Source: Mikania micrantha
Taxonomy: Eukaryota > Streptophyta > Magnoliopsida > Asterales > Asteraceae
Direction: 5' to 3'
NCBI GenBank assembly: GCA_009363875.1
Contig: CM018683.1
Span: 39,082,804-39,146,803 of the forward strand
DNA: 64,000 nucleotides
Part shown: positions 21,848-32,753 of the stretch, piece by piece
Numbering within the stretch: position 1 is the stretch's first letter
Layout of the letters: every line of letters begins with the position of its first letter
Notes under the pieces: model-generated
The model's input: the letters and a program-made list of their open reading frames with translations, nothing else
The model's database searches: none
What the model was told of the DNA's origin: nothing
Program-made: the position numbers and the translations under genes

Positions 21848-24439
21848 TGTAACATCCTCAAAATTTTCAAGGTCTTCTTCTTTCCTAAATTTTAATTTTA
21901 TTATGATTTATAAATATCCTAATTGTTGGAACGTAAACATAAGAAATACTAGCTTATAAAAAAAAAAAACTAAGTTATAATCCATAAGATATGATTTAAT
22001 ATCTAAACAGTGTGACAAGTTTAAATATTTGGGTTATTTTTATTTGACCATACATGTGTTGATATTTTGTATCTTTATTTTGGATATTATAAAAATAACC
22101 TTACAAAATTTATTAAGCAGGTGTAATGCCGACTCTCGGGTATATGCCCAGTTTTAAAGTAAATATAAACTATTTGAAGTAATGTTAAATAATATAAAGT
22201 TGTATTGAGCATTCAATACTATATGCATGCATGCATACATACATACAAATATGTATGTAATTGAAAATTATTCCAAAAATTATGTTACTTAACATAATTT
22301 TATAAATTGTTAGATATTAAATTTATATCACTTAAATTGTATAAAAATAATATAATATACATAATATTATTTTAAACTTTAGAAATTTTATTTCTGTAAA
22401 ATAAAGAGTTTATTAGCTAGGTTTATAATTTATTTATTTTCTTTTGCATTTTTTTATTCTGTGAATATGTCTTATTAAAATGAAAATGAAAATTAATAAT
22501 TATATGATTCAAAAATTTATAAAGATTATTTTATAACACTTTCATAACCTTATAAAATTTCTGTAAAAATTTTAAAATTTAATTCCATCAATAGCTATTA
22601 TTTTAGTAATTCTACATTATTTATATTCTAAAAATTTAAATAATTACTAAAATGGCTCTGAAAATTATGAGAATTATTTTCTACACTTCAATAAATATTA
22701 TAATCCTGAGTTTTTATTAATTCAGAAGCTATATTTTCATATTTTTATTCTTATTTAATGTTATAAATGTGGAAAATAAAGCTATACTGTTCAGAAAATT
22801 ATAAAATTTAAATCGTAATGTTGTGTCTGGTAGTTAATGATTCTGTAAATTTTTCAGATTTTTATAATTTCGTTTGCATATATTTCATAATTTGGGCATT
22901 ATTTAATGGATAAAAATACAAATAAACAGAAAACAATCTCCAAAAATTATGGAAATTTGTCAAAATTTTAATTTTATTGTTTAAAGTCTACTGTAAAATT
23001 TTTTATAATTTTTTTGATGTCTTTAAGATTTTTATCTTAATTTCTCTCAAAATTTCGGCATTATAACGGCTTAATTTTTTGTACTGTTCCATTTTATTAA
23101 ATTATAAATCAACATATATAATTTTGTCATCTTTAAACCTGGTCAAATAATATAATGACAACCCATATTAATAATTATGTAAAACTATCAATTCCTTTTG
23201 CAAAGAATACTATTTGTAAACTAAATGTACAAGTCTCTAATGCATCTCTTGTTTGTAAATCTTATTTTTATGCTATAAAATTTTTAATCAGATTATATCA
23301 TAAAATTTACATATAAAACATATCATTGGTGATATATATTGAAGATTATAACATATTTCAAACTATTTTTATAAAATGGTGATTTTTATCAACATGCATG
23401 TGCATGTTATTGGCACAAATATATATAACAAAGTTTTGGTTTGATCCTATATTATCATCTTGATGTTTTGAACATGTAAACATGTTTATATTGATAATCT
23501 CACAACCATCTTATGATTTGGTGAGGATTAAAGATGTATAAAGTAGTAAAAACAAGTGTTTAAGCAAAGTTTCTCCTCTTGATCATTGAAACCATAAAGT
23601 ATGTGTATGTTATATCTTTGGACCAGATTTTTTTCACTAGAATGAAGATGGAGAATGCTTGAAAATGGCTGAACTTCTTAAGTGTGTGTGAGAGTGTAGA
23701 GAGAATGAAGAGAAATAGGAAATAGTTGCAAGATTTTCATTTGTTTTTTTCTTTCCTTTGTTTTGAAAATGTGTATGAACATTTGTATATATGTTGCATA
23801 TTGTTTACGGTAAAAGAAAGAAGAAAAAAAAAAGAAAAAAAAAAGAAAGAAAAGAAAAAATTGTAATGTGAAGTGATGGGTAATAAATGTTTTGCATGTA
23901 TGTAATGATTTTGTTGGAGTGGATGATGAGTTTAAAAAAAGTTTAATCAAGTTAAAATTTACTAAATGTAAATTCTCAAGCACATAATTTGTATAGAAGT
24001 GTTTACATATTTAATATGTAGTATAAAGTGGGTATAAACGAGTTAGTGGGGATATATTTTGGTTTAAATAAATTTTTAAAAAATTATCTTAATTATTTAA
24101 AAATAATTTACTACAAAACCGACTAACTAGTTTCAGAAAATGTTACCACTTTATGTTTATTTATTCATTTTTTTTTTACTTTGTTAAATAGCTTGGGTAT
24201 TTTAGTTAGTTTGTATATCACCAATGATTTTTATTTAAAAAAATAAAAGAATTTAGTAAAAATATTATGCTTTAAAATATTAAATCATATCTTATGGATT
24301 ATAACTTAGTTTTTTTTTCTTTCTTAAAACTAGTGCATTTCCTATGTTTACGTTCCAACAATTAGGATATTTATAAATCATAATAAAATTAAAATTTAGG
24401 AAAGAAGACCTCGAAATTTAAACTTGTTTGTGAGGATGA
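21848..24439 (-). repeat. AT-rich LTR (element C) with inverted copy of its head
   Basis: On the minus strand the region read from 24439 leftward behaves like an LTR. It follows the integrase end of element C. A TATATA lies near 23790 and a CT-rich run (cattctctctacactctcaca) near 23690, as at a transcription start. The first 130-150 bp (about 24284-24430) recur in inverted orientation at 21848-22000, beginning exactly with TGTAACATCCTC. The minus LTR may therefore end at tgtgaca (22011) with an inverted LTR head outside it, or it may span to 21848 with long terminal inverted repeats. The interior is over 75% A+T by eye, with a purine run at 23812-23860. Confidence 0.5.
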
Positions 24440-25941
24440 TTTCTTTCAAACAAATGAGGATACTTTAGTTTAAATTGGTCTTCCCGTTCCCATGTGTATT
24501 CGGGACCTCGCTTGGAGTTCCATTTAACTTTAATAATCGGGATACGACTTCGTCGAATCTTTTTAACATCCTTATCAACAATTTCAAGTGGTTCCTATAT
24601 AAAATGTAATTTGTTATCCAACCGAATTTCTTTATGAGGTATAATCAGGGTTTTATCCGATAAACATTTCTTCAAATTTGATACATGAAATACATCATGT
24701 ATACTAGATAGCTCCTCTGGAAGATCGAATTTATAGGCCACCGAACCAATTCGTGCAATAACTTTGAATGATCTAATATATCTTGGACTCAATTTTCCTT
24801 TTTTACCAAATCGAATTATGCCTCTCCAAGGTGATACTTTTAACATGACTTTGTCCCCTATTTGAAATTCTAAGGGCTTCCGTCTGTGATCAGCATAACT
24901 TTTATGTCTATCTCTGACGGCTTTCAATCTATCTTTAATCTTCAAAATTTTATCAGTTGTTTTTTGAATGATTTCTAGACCTGTAATTTGACTATCTTCA
25001 ATTTTTGTCCAGCATAGTGGCGATCTACATTTTCGACCATGAAGGGCTTCGAATGGTGCAACATTGATACTTGTATGATAAGTATTATTGTAGGAAAACT
25101 CAATTAATGGTATATGAGTATACCAATTTCCACCAAAATCTATTACACAAGATCTTAACATATCCTCAAGGGTTTGGATAGTTCTTTCACTTTGACCATC
25201 TGTTTGAGGATGATATGCAGTACTCAACTTTAGACGTGTTCCTCGCCAAAATTGTGAAGTAAATCTACCATCCCTATCAGAGATAATTGAAAGAGGTACA
25301 CCATGTCTAGCAATGATTTCATTTACATATATTCTGGACAATTTCTCCATTTTATAATCTACTCTAATTGGTAAAAAGTGTGCAGATTTTGTCAATCAAT
25401 CAACAATAACCCAAATTGCATCATGACCACTAAGAGTTCTTGGTATTTTTGTGACAAAATCTAGAGTGATTTGCTCCCACTTCCATTGTGGTATTTCAGG
25501 TTGCTGTAACAATCCTGATGGTTTTCGGTGTCCAGCCTTGACCTTAGCACATGTCAAACATTTTTCTATATATGTGGCAATTGATTTCTTCATCCCTGGC
25601 CACCAATAAAATGTTTTCAAATCGTTATACATCTTGTCAGAGCCTAGCTGAATTGAATATTTAGACTTATGAGCTTCATCCATGATAAGTTCTCTTAAAC
25701 CATCATGGTTTGGAATCCAAATTCGATCCATAAAATAGAGAATCTTATCTGTTTTAGTTTCAAATTTGTTCTCCAACCCCGTCAAAGCTTCATTTTTCAA
25801 ATTATTTTCTTTAAGTGCCTCAATTTTTGTTTCCAAAATTTGAGTTTTTAGGCTAGTTTGAATAGTCATTCCTAAAGCACGAATTCTAATGAGCTTGACC
25901 CTTTCCTTCCGATTCAATGCATCAGCTACTACATTAGCCTT
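24440..25941 (-). pseudogene. Element C: integrase fragment of a gypsy pol
   Basis: Minus-strand pol from the last residues of RNase H (NRKERVK near 25910) through the whole integrase to KYPHLF near 24455. It contains the zinc finger (DEAHKSKY, CLTCAKVK), core motifs DRDGRF and SERTIQ, the GPY/F region and a chromodomain-like tail. The frame has TGA at 25396-25398 (Arg codon of DRLTKS changed), TAG at 24595-24597, and a deletion of about eight codons before GTRLKLSTAYHP. It is cut at about 25941 by the join to element D. Confidence 0.85.
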
Positions 25942-25960
25942 CTACTACATTACCCTTTCC
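25926..25960. other. Junction of elements C and D with 16-bp duplication
   Basis: The sequence ctactacattagcctt (25926-25941), which belongs to the minus-strand element C, is followed at once by ctactacattaccctt (25942-25957). Plus-strand element D begins right after. The second copy still resembles C, so the join carries a tandem 16-bp filler-like repeat. Confidence 0.6.
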
Positions 25961-26235
25961 AGTGGCATACCAACTCAACCTACCAGCCGAACTCGATGGA
26001 ATTCACAATGTGTTTTATGTCTCAAACCTAAAGAAATGGTTATCTGATGAGACACTTTTGATTCCACTGGATGAGATCCAAGTGGATAAACAACTACGGT
26101 TCGTGGAATAACCGGTAGATATCATGGACCGTGAGGTCAAACAACTTAAGCAAAGTCAGATTTCGACTGTCAGAGTTCGATGGAACTAAAAACGCGGACC
26201 TGAATTCACGTGGGAACATTAAGATCAGATGACAA
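25960..26235 (+). pseudogene. Element D: 3' end of pol, degraded
   Basis: Plus-strand remains of the last part of a chromovirus integrase, reading VAYQL, then GIHNVFYVSNLKKWLSDET, then MDREVKQLKQS and PEFTWE. In-frame stops occur near 26107, 26187 and 26219. The rest of the element upstream is missing, and element C in opposite orientation is joined directly. Confidence 0.75.
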
Positions 26236-26243
26236 CAACGAAT

Positions 26244-26290
26244 AAATTCCGGGACGAAATTTCCTTTCAACAAGGGGATGTTGTGACAAC
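26244..26290 (+). other. Element D palindrome plus PPT (first copy) and short LTR head
   Basis: An imperfect palindrome AAATTCCG-GGA-CGAAATTT (26244-26262) is followed by caacaaggggatgt and TGTGACAACC. Only about 40 bp of LTR-like sequence follows before the second copy. Confidence 0.7.
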
Positions 26291-26327
26291 CAGAAAAATT
26301 TTGTTCTCAAACCCTACAACAACCACC

Positions 26328-26364
26328 AAATTTCGGGACGAAATTTCTTTCAACAAGGGGATGA
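26328..26364 (+). other. Element D palindrome plus PPT (second copy)
   Basis: A perfect AAATTTCG-GGA-CGAAATTT (26328-26346) and caacaaggggatga lie directly before the full LTR at 26365. This copy lies 84 bp downstream of the first. Confidence 0.8.
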
Positions 26365-29208
26365 TGTGACACCCGGCAATTTCAGGTAAATTGCAACTAT
26401 TACACTCTATGTATTTCACATTAATACTTGTTAAATTTCATATAATTATGTTTAATTAGATGAGCTAAACACAAACAACTGCGAAACGATAGTTCGAGGA
26501 ACTATTGAATCGTACATTACACATTGGTTTTGGAAACCAAGTGTGGCAAACACAAACACTAACGCAAAACAATAATTCAAGGAATTATTGAATTGTGCAT
26601 TACACGTTGATTAGATTTAATCAAGCGTGCAAACATTTCGTAAAACACAAACGATCACCGATAATTCGAGGAATTATCGAAACACACATGAGTCTTACGA
26701 ACGTTGATGAACAAACCATTGAACAATAATTAGAGTTCAAAAAATGATAAACGATGAGTTATAAGCGTGAAATAATCGAAAAACGAGTCGAAATGACTAA
26801 ATTGTGCCAATTGGACTCATTCTGCAAACCAGGCGGTACGCCTAGGACCAAGGTTTGGGTCTAGACGGTACGCCAGCCACCAGGCACTACGCCCGAGATG
26901 CTACTCCCACTCGAGGCGATGCGCGCGAATGAACTAGAAGCCAATCTGATTATTTTAATCTAGGCACTACGCCTGGCCTCGCGCACGCACGCTAGTCAAT
27001 ACGCTTGGAAGCCGCAGATGCCAAAACTCCTACAACAATCAACCTATCTCATTTATAATCATTTTTATCTGATTTTCTCTACTAAACCACCTCAATATCG
27101 AGCAAAACAACATGTTTCTTCATCATTTCACCAGAAGACTCCATTGTCGAAGCTTTGAAGCTCCTAGGAAGCCATTGGAGGAAGAAGGAATATTGTTCTC
27201 TTCTTCATCATCATCAATTACCCTTGCTAGAGATCACTATTCTAGGGGTTCTCAAGGATTAAAGAGGTTCATCTCAGTGTTTTATAGCCTCTAAGGTAGT
27301 TTTATATGCTTATCTAGTGTTAGATCGAACATGCAAAAGGTGAAAACCCACATGCATGAACATCCACCCACATGCAACTCCATGTGGCTCTTGTACACAA
27401 ATCTGTTGGTGTTCATGTATTGTTTTAGTATAGATCTACTGATTTTAGAATGTAGGAATGATGGGATTGAGTTTTGAAAAGTTATTTTGATGATTTTGTA
27501 GAACTTGACATAAAAGAAAACTTTTATGTTGCATGTTGTAGATTTGTGATGACATAGACATGTTAGGCATGTCTAGTCATCCAGATGTTGTCAAATGCAT
27601 TTTGGAGTGTTCAGAAACACATTTGGGTATTTGATTTTGTGAAAATACGATTTTACGATAAACTTGCTATATATGGAAACTTTTGCAAACCAAAAGAGGG
27701 GTTTTGATGATTTAACATGTTTTAGTGATTTGTGATTATTGAAATATGTTTAAAAATGGTTTTTTTTTAACATATTTGAAAACTTTGTTTTGTGAAAACG
27801 GACCTTTAAACGAATACTTACTATTTTAGGAAACTTTATTTGGGGCGAACACCATAAACAGTGATTTATGCGCAAACGATATGTTTCAAAAGTTTAAACG
27901 TGTTTTTGAAAACATACTAGAGTTATTAGTTTGATGAAATGGGATTTCATAACTATACTTTCCAAATACAGAAACTTTTCCGAAACGGAAACGTTGTGAT
28001 TTTCGAAACATAACCTATGTGAAAACATCATGATTAGAGTCATCGGATGCATGTTGGTGTCTTATTTGCATTAAGACTCATAATCAAACTAAACACAACA
28101 AATGTGTCACCAACGATTCGTCGAGTCAACACAAGTTAAATCGCACACACTCGATTGAGCACACCGACACCTGGAGTTGTATGGGATACAACACACCACA
28201 CACCACAAAGCACATACTCACACCTATATGATTATAGGCGCTCACTAGCAGGATTGCTAGCACTCGCGAGTTGCGAACACCACTTAAATCGGAACTATTC
28301 TATCATTGGAGTTCACGGCCCCTTTTTATCTTTTCTACCTTTGGGGGAGAAAACATTGCATGATTAACTGTTTTTGATATAACAACTTATTTTGATTACT
28401 TATGGACATGCTTTATCACTATATGTACATGTGTGGCACACGTCACAAACTCAAAGTGCTCGCAAATACACCACGGACCGTTAGTAGCGCGGAGCGCCTA
28501 GTGTGGTAATCTTGGATAGTACTATTTGGGCCTGACAAGCCCCACCCATCGCGCCTGGAAGGCCAACCCGACTGGAGGTCGGAATGGGTGCAATATTGAC
28601 CAATACACTTTGTCATTGTCTTGTGATGGACATGGCGGGAGGCACAACAGTCAGCTTCGGTACAAACCCACATATAATAGAACTGTATTGACTAGCTATC
28701 AATCGATACTGCATCGTAATGATATGTAATTCAGCAACTCTTACTTTAAACATTTGATGTTTACTGCTTATAAAAAAATTGTGCTCTCACCAACCATTGT
28801 GTTGACCCTTTTACTCGAATGTTTTCTCAGGTAACTAAGGCACACGCACAAGGATCTAGGATGTTAGGATGGACTCCATGCATCAGTTTTAATGTCTTAG
28901 GCCATTTGAGAACATTTAACAATTGACTTGTTATGTAATGATAATTACTTAAACCGCTTCCACACTATTACTCTTTATTATTTTGAAAACTGTTTTAAAC
29001 TTATGCTTCCGCAACTTGTATTTTCAATGTTGTTTTGACAACTTAAACATTTACTTCCGCAACTTTGATTTTCTAAAATTATTTTGTCCAAGTATTTGGA
29101 TGGATGTATGTAACCAGACATTTAGGTCTCGCAATTGTATGACCGGTGACTGCGATCCTGATCGGTCCCGTCGAGCCCCGACAAGGCCGGGAGGGCCGGG
29201 GTGCGACA
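26365..29208 (+). repeat. Element D 3' LTR (about 2844 bp)
   Basis: Starts TGTGACACCC after the PPT and probably ends with ggggtgcgaca at 29208; sequence of another element starts at 29209. Its terminal 60 bp are GC-rich with inverted repeats (tcccgtcgagccccgaca, ggccgggagggcc). A motif array lies at 26828-27008. The open frames inside (for example 27112-27294) show no known protein and are taken as noise. Confidence 0.75.
26828..27008 (+). promoter_or_regulatory. Array of GGCGNTACGCC-like palindromes in D LTR
   Basis: Copies and near copies: ggcggtacgcc (26831), acggtacgcc, ggcactacgcc twice, ggcgatgcgcgcg, tcaatacgcttgg. The same motif type is in the B LTR at 10437-10486. It sits in the U3 half of the LTR. 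Function unknown. Confidence 0.5.
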
Positions 29209-29553
29209 AGTGATGAATCGGAGAAGGCTGATGTGCATGTGAAGGGTGAGGTACAGGTGAAGAGTGAGGAACTGGAGATGACTCATGTATTGGGGAAAGT
29301 GAATGATGTGGGGTGACTGGTGTGTGGGTATAGGTTGATGATGTGGTGAAGAAGGTGGCATAGAAGCACCACTATCACCATCAGCAAAGTCCTCTTGTGG
29401 ATCCTCATCAGATGCTCCCATATGAAAAGATGATGCAAAAGATGGAATAGGCGACTCAGGTACGGATGGCTAAACCATAGAAATATCAGTATTGCCAGTC
29501 GAATCCTGTGGTGAACCTGGATATGATGGTATCCTAGGTGGCGATGAAGTCAT
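29209..29553 (-). pseudogene. Element E extra ORF, truncated
   Basis: A minus-strand frame from ATG 29553 (MTSSPPRIPSYPGSP) lying between PBS and the expected gag, the same place as the extra ORFs of elements A and B. It is rich in Pro, Ser, Asp and His, with an acidic DEDPQEDFADGD stretch. A TAG interrupts it at about codon 28, and the element D LTR end at 29208 cuts its 3' part. No known domain. The Ser/Pro/acidic N-terminus recalls the element B ORF. Confidence 0.5.
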
Positions 29554-29685
29554 AGCTATAACAATAATGACCAAATAAAATAACATAAGCATTTAATCTT
29601 ATAAATAAAACAATTAAGACAAGTAATTTCACATATAACATTTAATATTCTAAGTTCTCTAAATCCCTATATGTTTAGTCCTCGT

Positions 29686-29732
29686 GGCTATAGTCTAGGT
29701 TTTACTAAAGGAAAACCTAATTCTCTATAACC
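29686..29732 (-). other. Post-PBS leader hairpin, element E
   Basis: On the minus strand GGTTATAG (29725-29732) pairs with CTATAGCC (29686-29693), with one T-G pair in place of T-A. An inner AGGTTTT/AAAACCT stem is perfect. Confidence 0.65.
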
Positions 29733-29735
29733 AAC

Positions 29736-29748
29736 GGCTCTGATACCA
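29736..29748 (-). other. Primer-binding site, element E
   Basis: The minus strand reads TGGTATCAGAGCC, 4 bp from the LTR end; it matches plant initiator Met tRNA. Confidence 0.85.
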
Positions 29749-29752
29749 CTTC

Positions 29753-30420
29753 TGTCACACCCCGCTAAAGCGGAAACACGAGGTTTCGACTCAAAGTGTA
29801 AGGACAAAACAGTTGGTGAAAAACATGTTGAAAAAGGTCAACTATGAAAATAGTTGGTGAGCTAGCAGGTTTGAAGACTCAATAAACACTTTTAAATAAA
29901 TGCACATAACGATATATTCATTATATGAGATACAACCAAACCTTTAACGTACTACGCTCTAGTAAAAAAAAATACAGTGGATTTATGTATTCATTGGACA
30001 TGAATTGTGATGAAATGTCCCAGATTGGCGCTACCAATCCATGAATAGGGTGTCAACCAATAGTATTATCCATAAAGTCCCCGGCTCATATCAAATAAGT
30101 TAGATGGTTGTAAGTTTTAATATACAGGGTCTTTTGTATAAAACAATCTCATTTAGAAATATATCAATAGAAATCATAACATGTGCATAAGTAAATAAAT
30201 AAACATGTTTCTCACCCCAAATATATAAAACAAGTAAAAGGGGTTGCGATAACTCACTGAAATTGGTGGTAATGAAATATGATTCAACAGTAAAACACCA
30301 ACGCTGAATCAAATATAGCAGTCCTACTCGTGTCCTAAAATAAAATTTAGAATAACTTAAGTTTTATGAACTAACTTAAGTTATACTTCAAATCTTATCT
30401 TGAATGAATACATTAGTTAA
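29753..30420 (-). repeat. Element E 5' LTR fragment
   Basis: Starts tgtcacacccc with a perfect ccgc-taaa-gcgg inverted repeat (29762-29773). It continues with sequence like the B LTR (gggtgtcaaccaatagta near 30049, aaaggggttgcgataactcac near 30237). Similarity fades near 30420 and no LTR end is found, so it is truncated. Confidence 0.6.
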
Positions 30421-30649
30421 TTAAGATGGTCGCAAATTAAAGCTATCTATATTTAAACAATGTGACACAACTACGCAACAAGGTGAGAAGAGGCCCCTGC
30501 GCACCATCTCTGATGATCGACTGGTTACACCTCCAATCGGAACCCTAACTGCTGGATCAGGATTTACTACCACAGGGTTCTCAATGCAAGTGACAGATCG
30601 GGATTTACTACGACTGTTTTCATTTTTCAGAGAAATCAAAACTTTGACG

Positions 30650-30902
30650 ATGTCGTATGACGACGTGGAGATCGAAGATATGGAGTGGAACGAGGAGCTT
30701 AAGGCATTCATGTATCCTTGTCCTTGCGGAGACCTGTTTTAGATAACAAAAGAAGGGTTGAAGATCGTTGAGGAGATCGCTCGGTGCCTTAGTTGTTCGC
30801 GTTTTCATCACCGTTATATACAACATGGAAGATTTTACCGATCTGAAATTGAAGACAAACATCAATCAGCTCAAGCAACAACCTGTGGCTTTAGCAGCTT
30901 AA
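30650..30902 (+). pseudogene. DPH3: DPH3 (CSL zinc finger protein) pseudogene
   Basis: Reads as the small eukaryotic DPH3/KTI11 protein, which carries iron for the first step of diphthamide synthesis on elongation factor 2 and also serves Elongator in tRNA modification. It starts MSYDDVEIEDMEWNEE at ATG 30650. The four metal-binding cysteines are present (Cys24 and Cys26 in YPCPCGD; Cys46 and Cys49 in CLSC). TAG at 30740-30742 replaces the Gln codon 31. One extra base just after the CLSC motif shifts the frame; the expected C-terminal end is found in the shifted frame up to the stop at 30900-30902. The total is 253 bp, that is 84 codons plus one base, so length is otherwise conserved. No intron is visible; if the parent gene has introns, this is a retrocopy. 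Confidence 0.85.
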
Positions 30903-31417
30903 AGAAACAACGTTCAGGTGCCCGGCTGGTTTTGATCAGAATTATATGTATTTACGATTATTGTTTATAGGTTTGATTGCATTTGGGATTTTGTAATTTA
31001 ATAGCATGATGTTAATTAGTTTGTGAGAATTTGATTTTACCTGTAGTTTAAGTCGGTCATGGTGGTGGATTCCATTGGAGTGATTATTGCTAGCAGAATT
31101 TGGTTATTTTTACCAATAGTTTAAGCTGATTATAGAGGGTTAAAATAGTCATTTTGTAGATTCATTCCGATTTCCGAGGTCCAATCAAACAGCATTACTA
31201 TTTCTACAGTTAACGGGCTTTGAGCCTCTTATTCGTTCAGACTTTTTCATGGTTGGGAAAATCGCTAGTTGGTCGACGATTTAGGGACTATGGATTAATC
31301 AGATTAGAATTTTTGTATAGAATTTTTCAAAATTTTATATATGTACATACAAATACACTCATCAACATAAATATAATACTTCAAAATTCAAATATTTTTC
31401 TAATAAACTTAAAGATA
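30903..31417. other. Non-coding stretch after DPH3 pseudogene
   Basis: The first 200 bp may be the former 3' untranslated region. From about 31190 the sequence (gttggtcgacgatttagg, ggattaatcagattaga) resembles the unclassified repeat at 31740-32080, into which a MITE is inserted. No gene is seen. Confidence 0.35.
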
Positions 31418-31694
31418 GAGTAAAGTACCAAGATGGTCCATGTTGTTTGTTACTATTTCACTTTTGGTCCTTAGGTTTCATAAATTATTCATATGATCCT
31501 TAACTTTGACATTTGTAACCCATATAGTTCTAATGTGGGGGTAATTTGGTCAATTATAGGAGGGTAATTTGATAATCTAAGGACTATATGTGTTACTAAT
31601 GTCAAAAGTTAGGGACCATAATGGTAATTTATGAAACCTAGAGACCAAGAGTGAAATACTAGCAAACCACAAAGACCATATCGATAATTTATTC
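31418..31694. mobile_element. Mutator-type MITE (277 bp) with 9-bp target duplication
   Basis: Long terminal inverted repeats: the left arm starts GAGTAAAGTACCAAGATGG and the right arm, read inversely, starts GAATAAATTATCGATATGG. Similarity continues about 100 bp inward (ggtttcataaatta, ttgacatt, catatag). Flanking copies of ttaaagata at 31409-31417 and 31695-31703 are a 9-bp target duplication, the Mutator-superfamily hallmark. It has no coding capacity. Confidence 0.85.
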
Positions 31695-31703
31695 TTAAAG
31701 ATA

Positions 31704-32080
31704 ATAATCAAAGTATATAAAAATTCATACATTAACATAAGCATCCTTGAGAGTCGACTAAGACCGATCGTGCGCAGCTGCTTTTTGACTGATCGATCGT
31801 GATTTTGGGAGCTGACTGAAACCAAAAAGAAGAAAAACCGCAATTTCTTTGGGCTTGGACCAAAATTTTTGGCTTAGACATAATATTATTGGCCTATTGA
31901 CCAATCTTTTGCTCTTAGACCGATTAGCCCGACTAGCCACGACTTGGTCCAACTAGCGCTGGCTAGCGATTTTTAAACCGACTAGGCAAAATTTAATCAA
32001 TTTAGGTATGACTAGCAATTACTCCCGATTAATCGTTCGATTAATCCTGATTTTTACAACACTGGACTTGAAACTGGTTC
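31704..32080. repeat. Unclassified repeat with gattaatc and tagtcg motifs
   Basis: It contains several cgactag/gactagc and gattaatc repeats and ends gatttttacaacactgg. Related pieces occur at 33920-33970 and 36170-36350. It could be a non-autonomous DNA transposon (the end CAGTGTTGTAAAAATC read inversely looks hAT-like), but no second end is found. Confidence 0.3.
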
Positions 32081-32753
32081 AGCACTTAGTGATATAAATG
32101 CTACCAAACAACCCCTAAGATTTATATTCATCTCACCCTTCTCAAAGTGGTAAATCATTTGCTTCTTACACCAAAATATAACCATTTTTTTTCTTGAAAA
32201 CTCAAAGGTATCATATTCAAAAGGTCTACTAATACATAACCAATTCTAAGTAGACAACAGAGAATCAATTATGCACGTTTACATGTTTATATGATGACAC
32301 ATAAGATGATTATATAAATGCAAAAAAGCCTCTCTTTCTCACCGTATCTAGTAAGCACCATGTAAAAGTATTTATGCGGTTCTCTACTTAAAAATGGATA
32401 CATGTTGAGCACCTCAAACTCAAAACCTCTTGATTTAAACAGAGAAGCACTTCAGCGAATACAACAATGGCAAAATAGATAATTCATCTTATAAAATTAG
32501 AAATAGTTTTGCTCAATAATACATTGCCCAAATTCATTTTCTAGGTTACGTCTGATAATTTTGGATATTGTATGCAAAGTACAATGGTTAAACATGTTGT
32601 TAACTCATTCAGAATTCAAATGTGTTGAATATAATACAAGAATAGAGGTGCTGATAATGAACATTATGACATATAACACTACTCAAAACCCTTAGTTGGA
32701 ATATAAAGAGAGAGAGATCCTAAAATACCTTAAAATTCGGTGCCTATCTTGCA
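32081..32753. other. Region downstream of DPM2, no gene seen
   Basis: AT-rich sequence without ORFs or repeats that I can name; the part next to 32753 should be the DPM2 3' untranslated region. Confidence 0.4.

Noticed and set aside
21642..21959. Plus-strand frame at 21642-21959
   Set aside because: It runs across the boundary of the inverted LTR head; only the CT-rich part could be a captured leader, and no protein match is seen.
23678..23983. Minus-strand Phe/Ser-rich frame
   Set aside because: It comes from the A/G-rich run and LTR start region and is low complexity, not a protein.
28155..28729. Open frames in the D LTR
   Set aside because: They lie in GC-richer LTR sequence on both strands, with no motif that I recognise.
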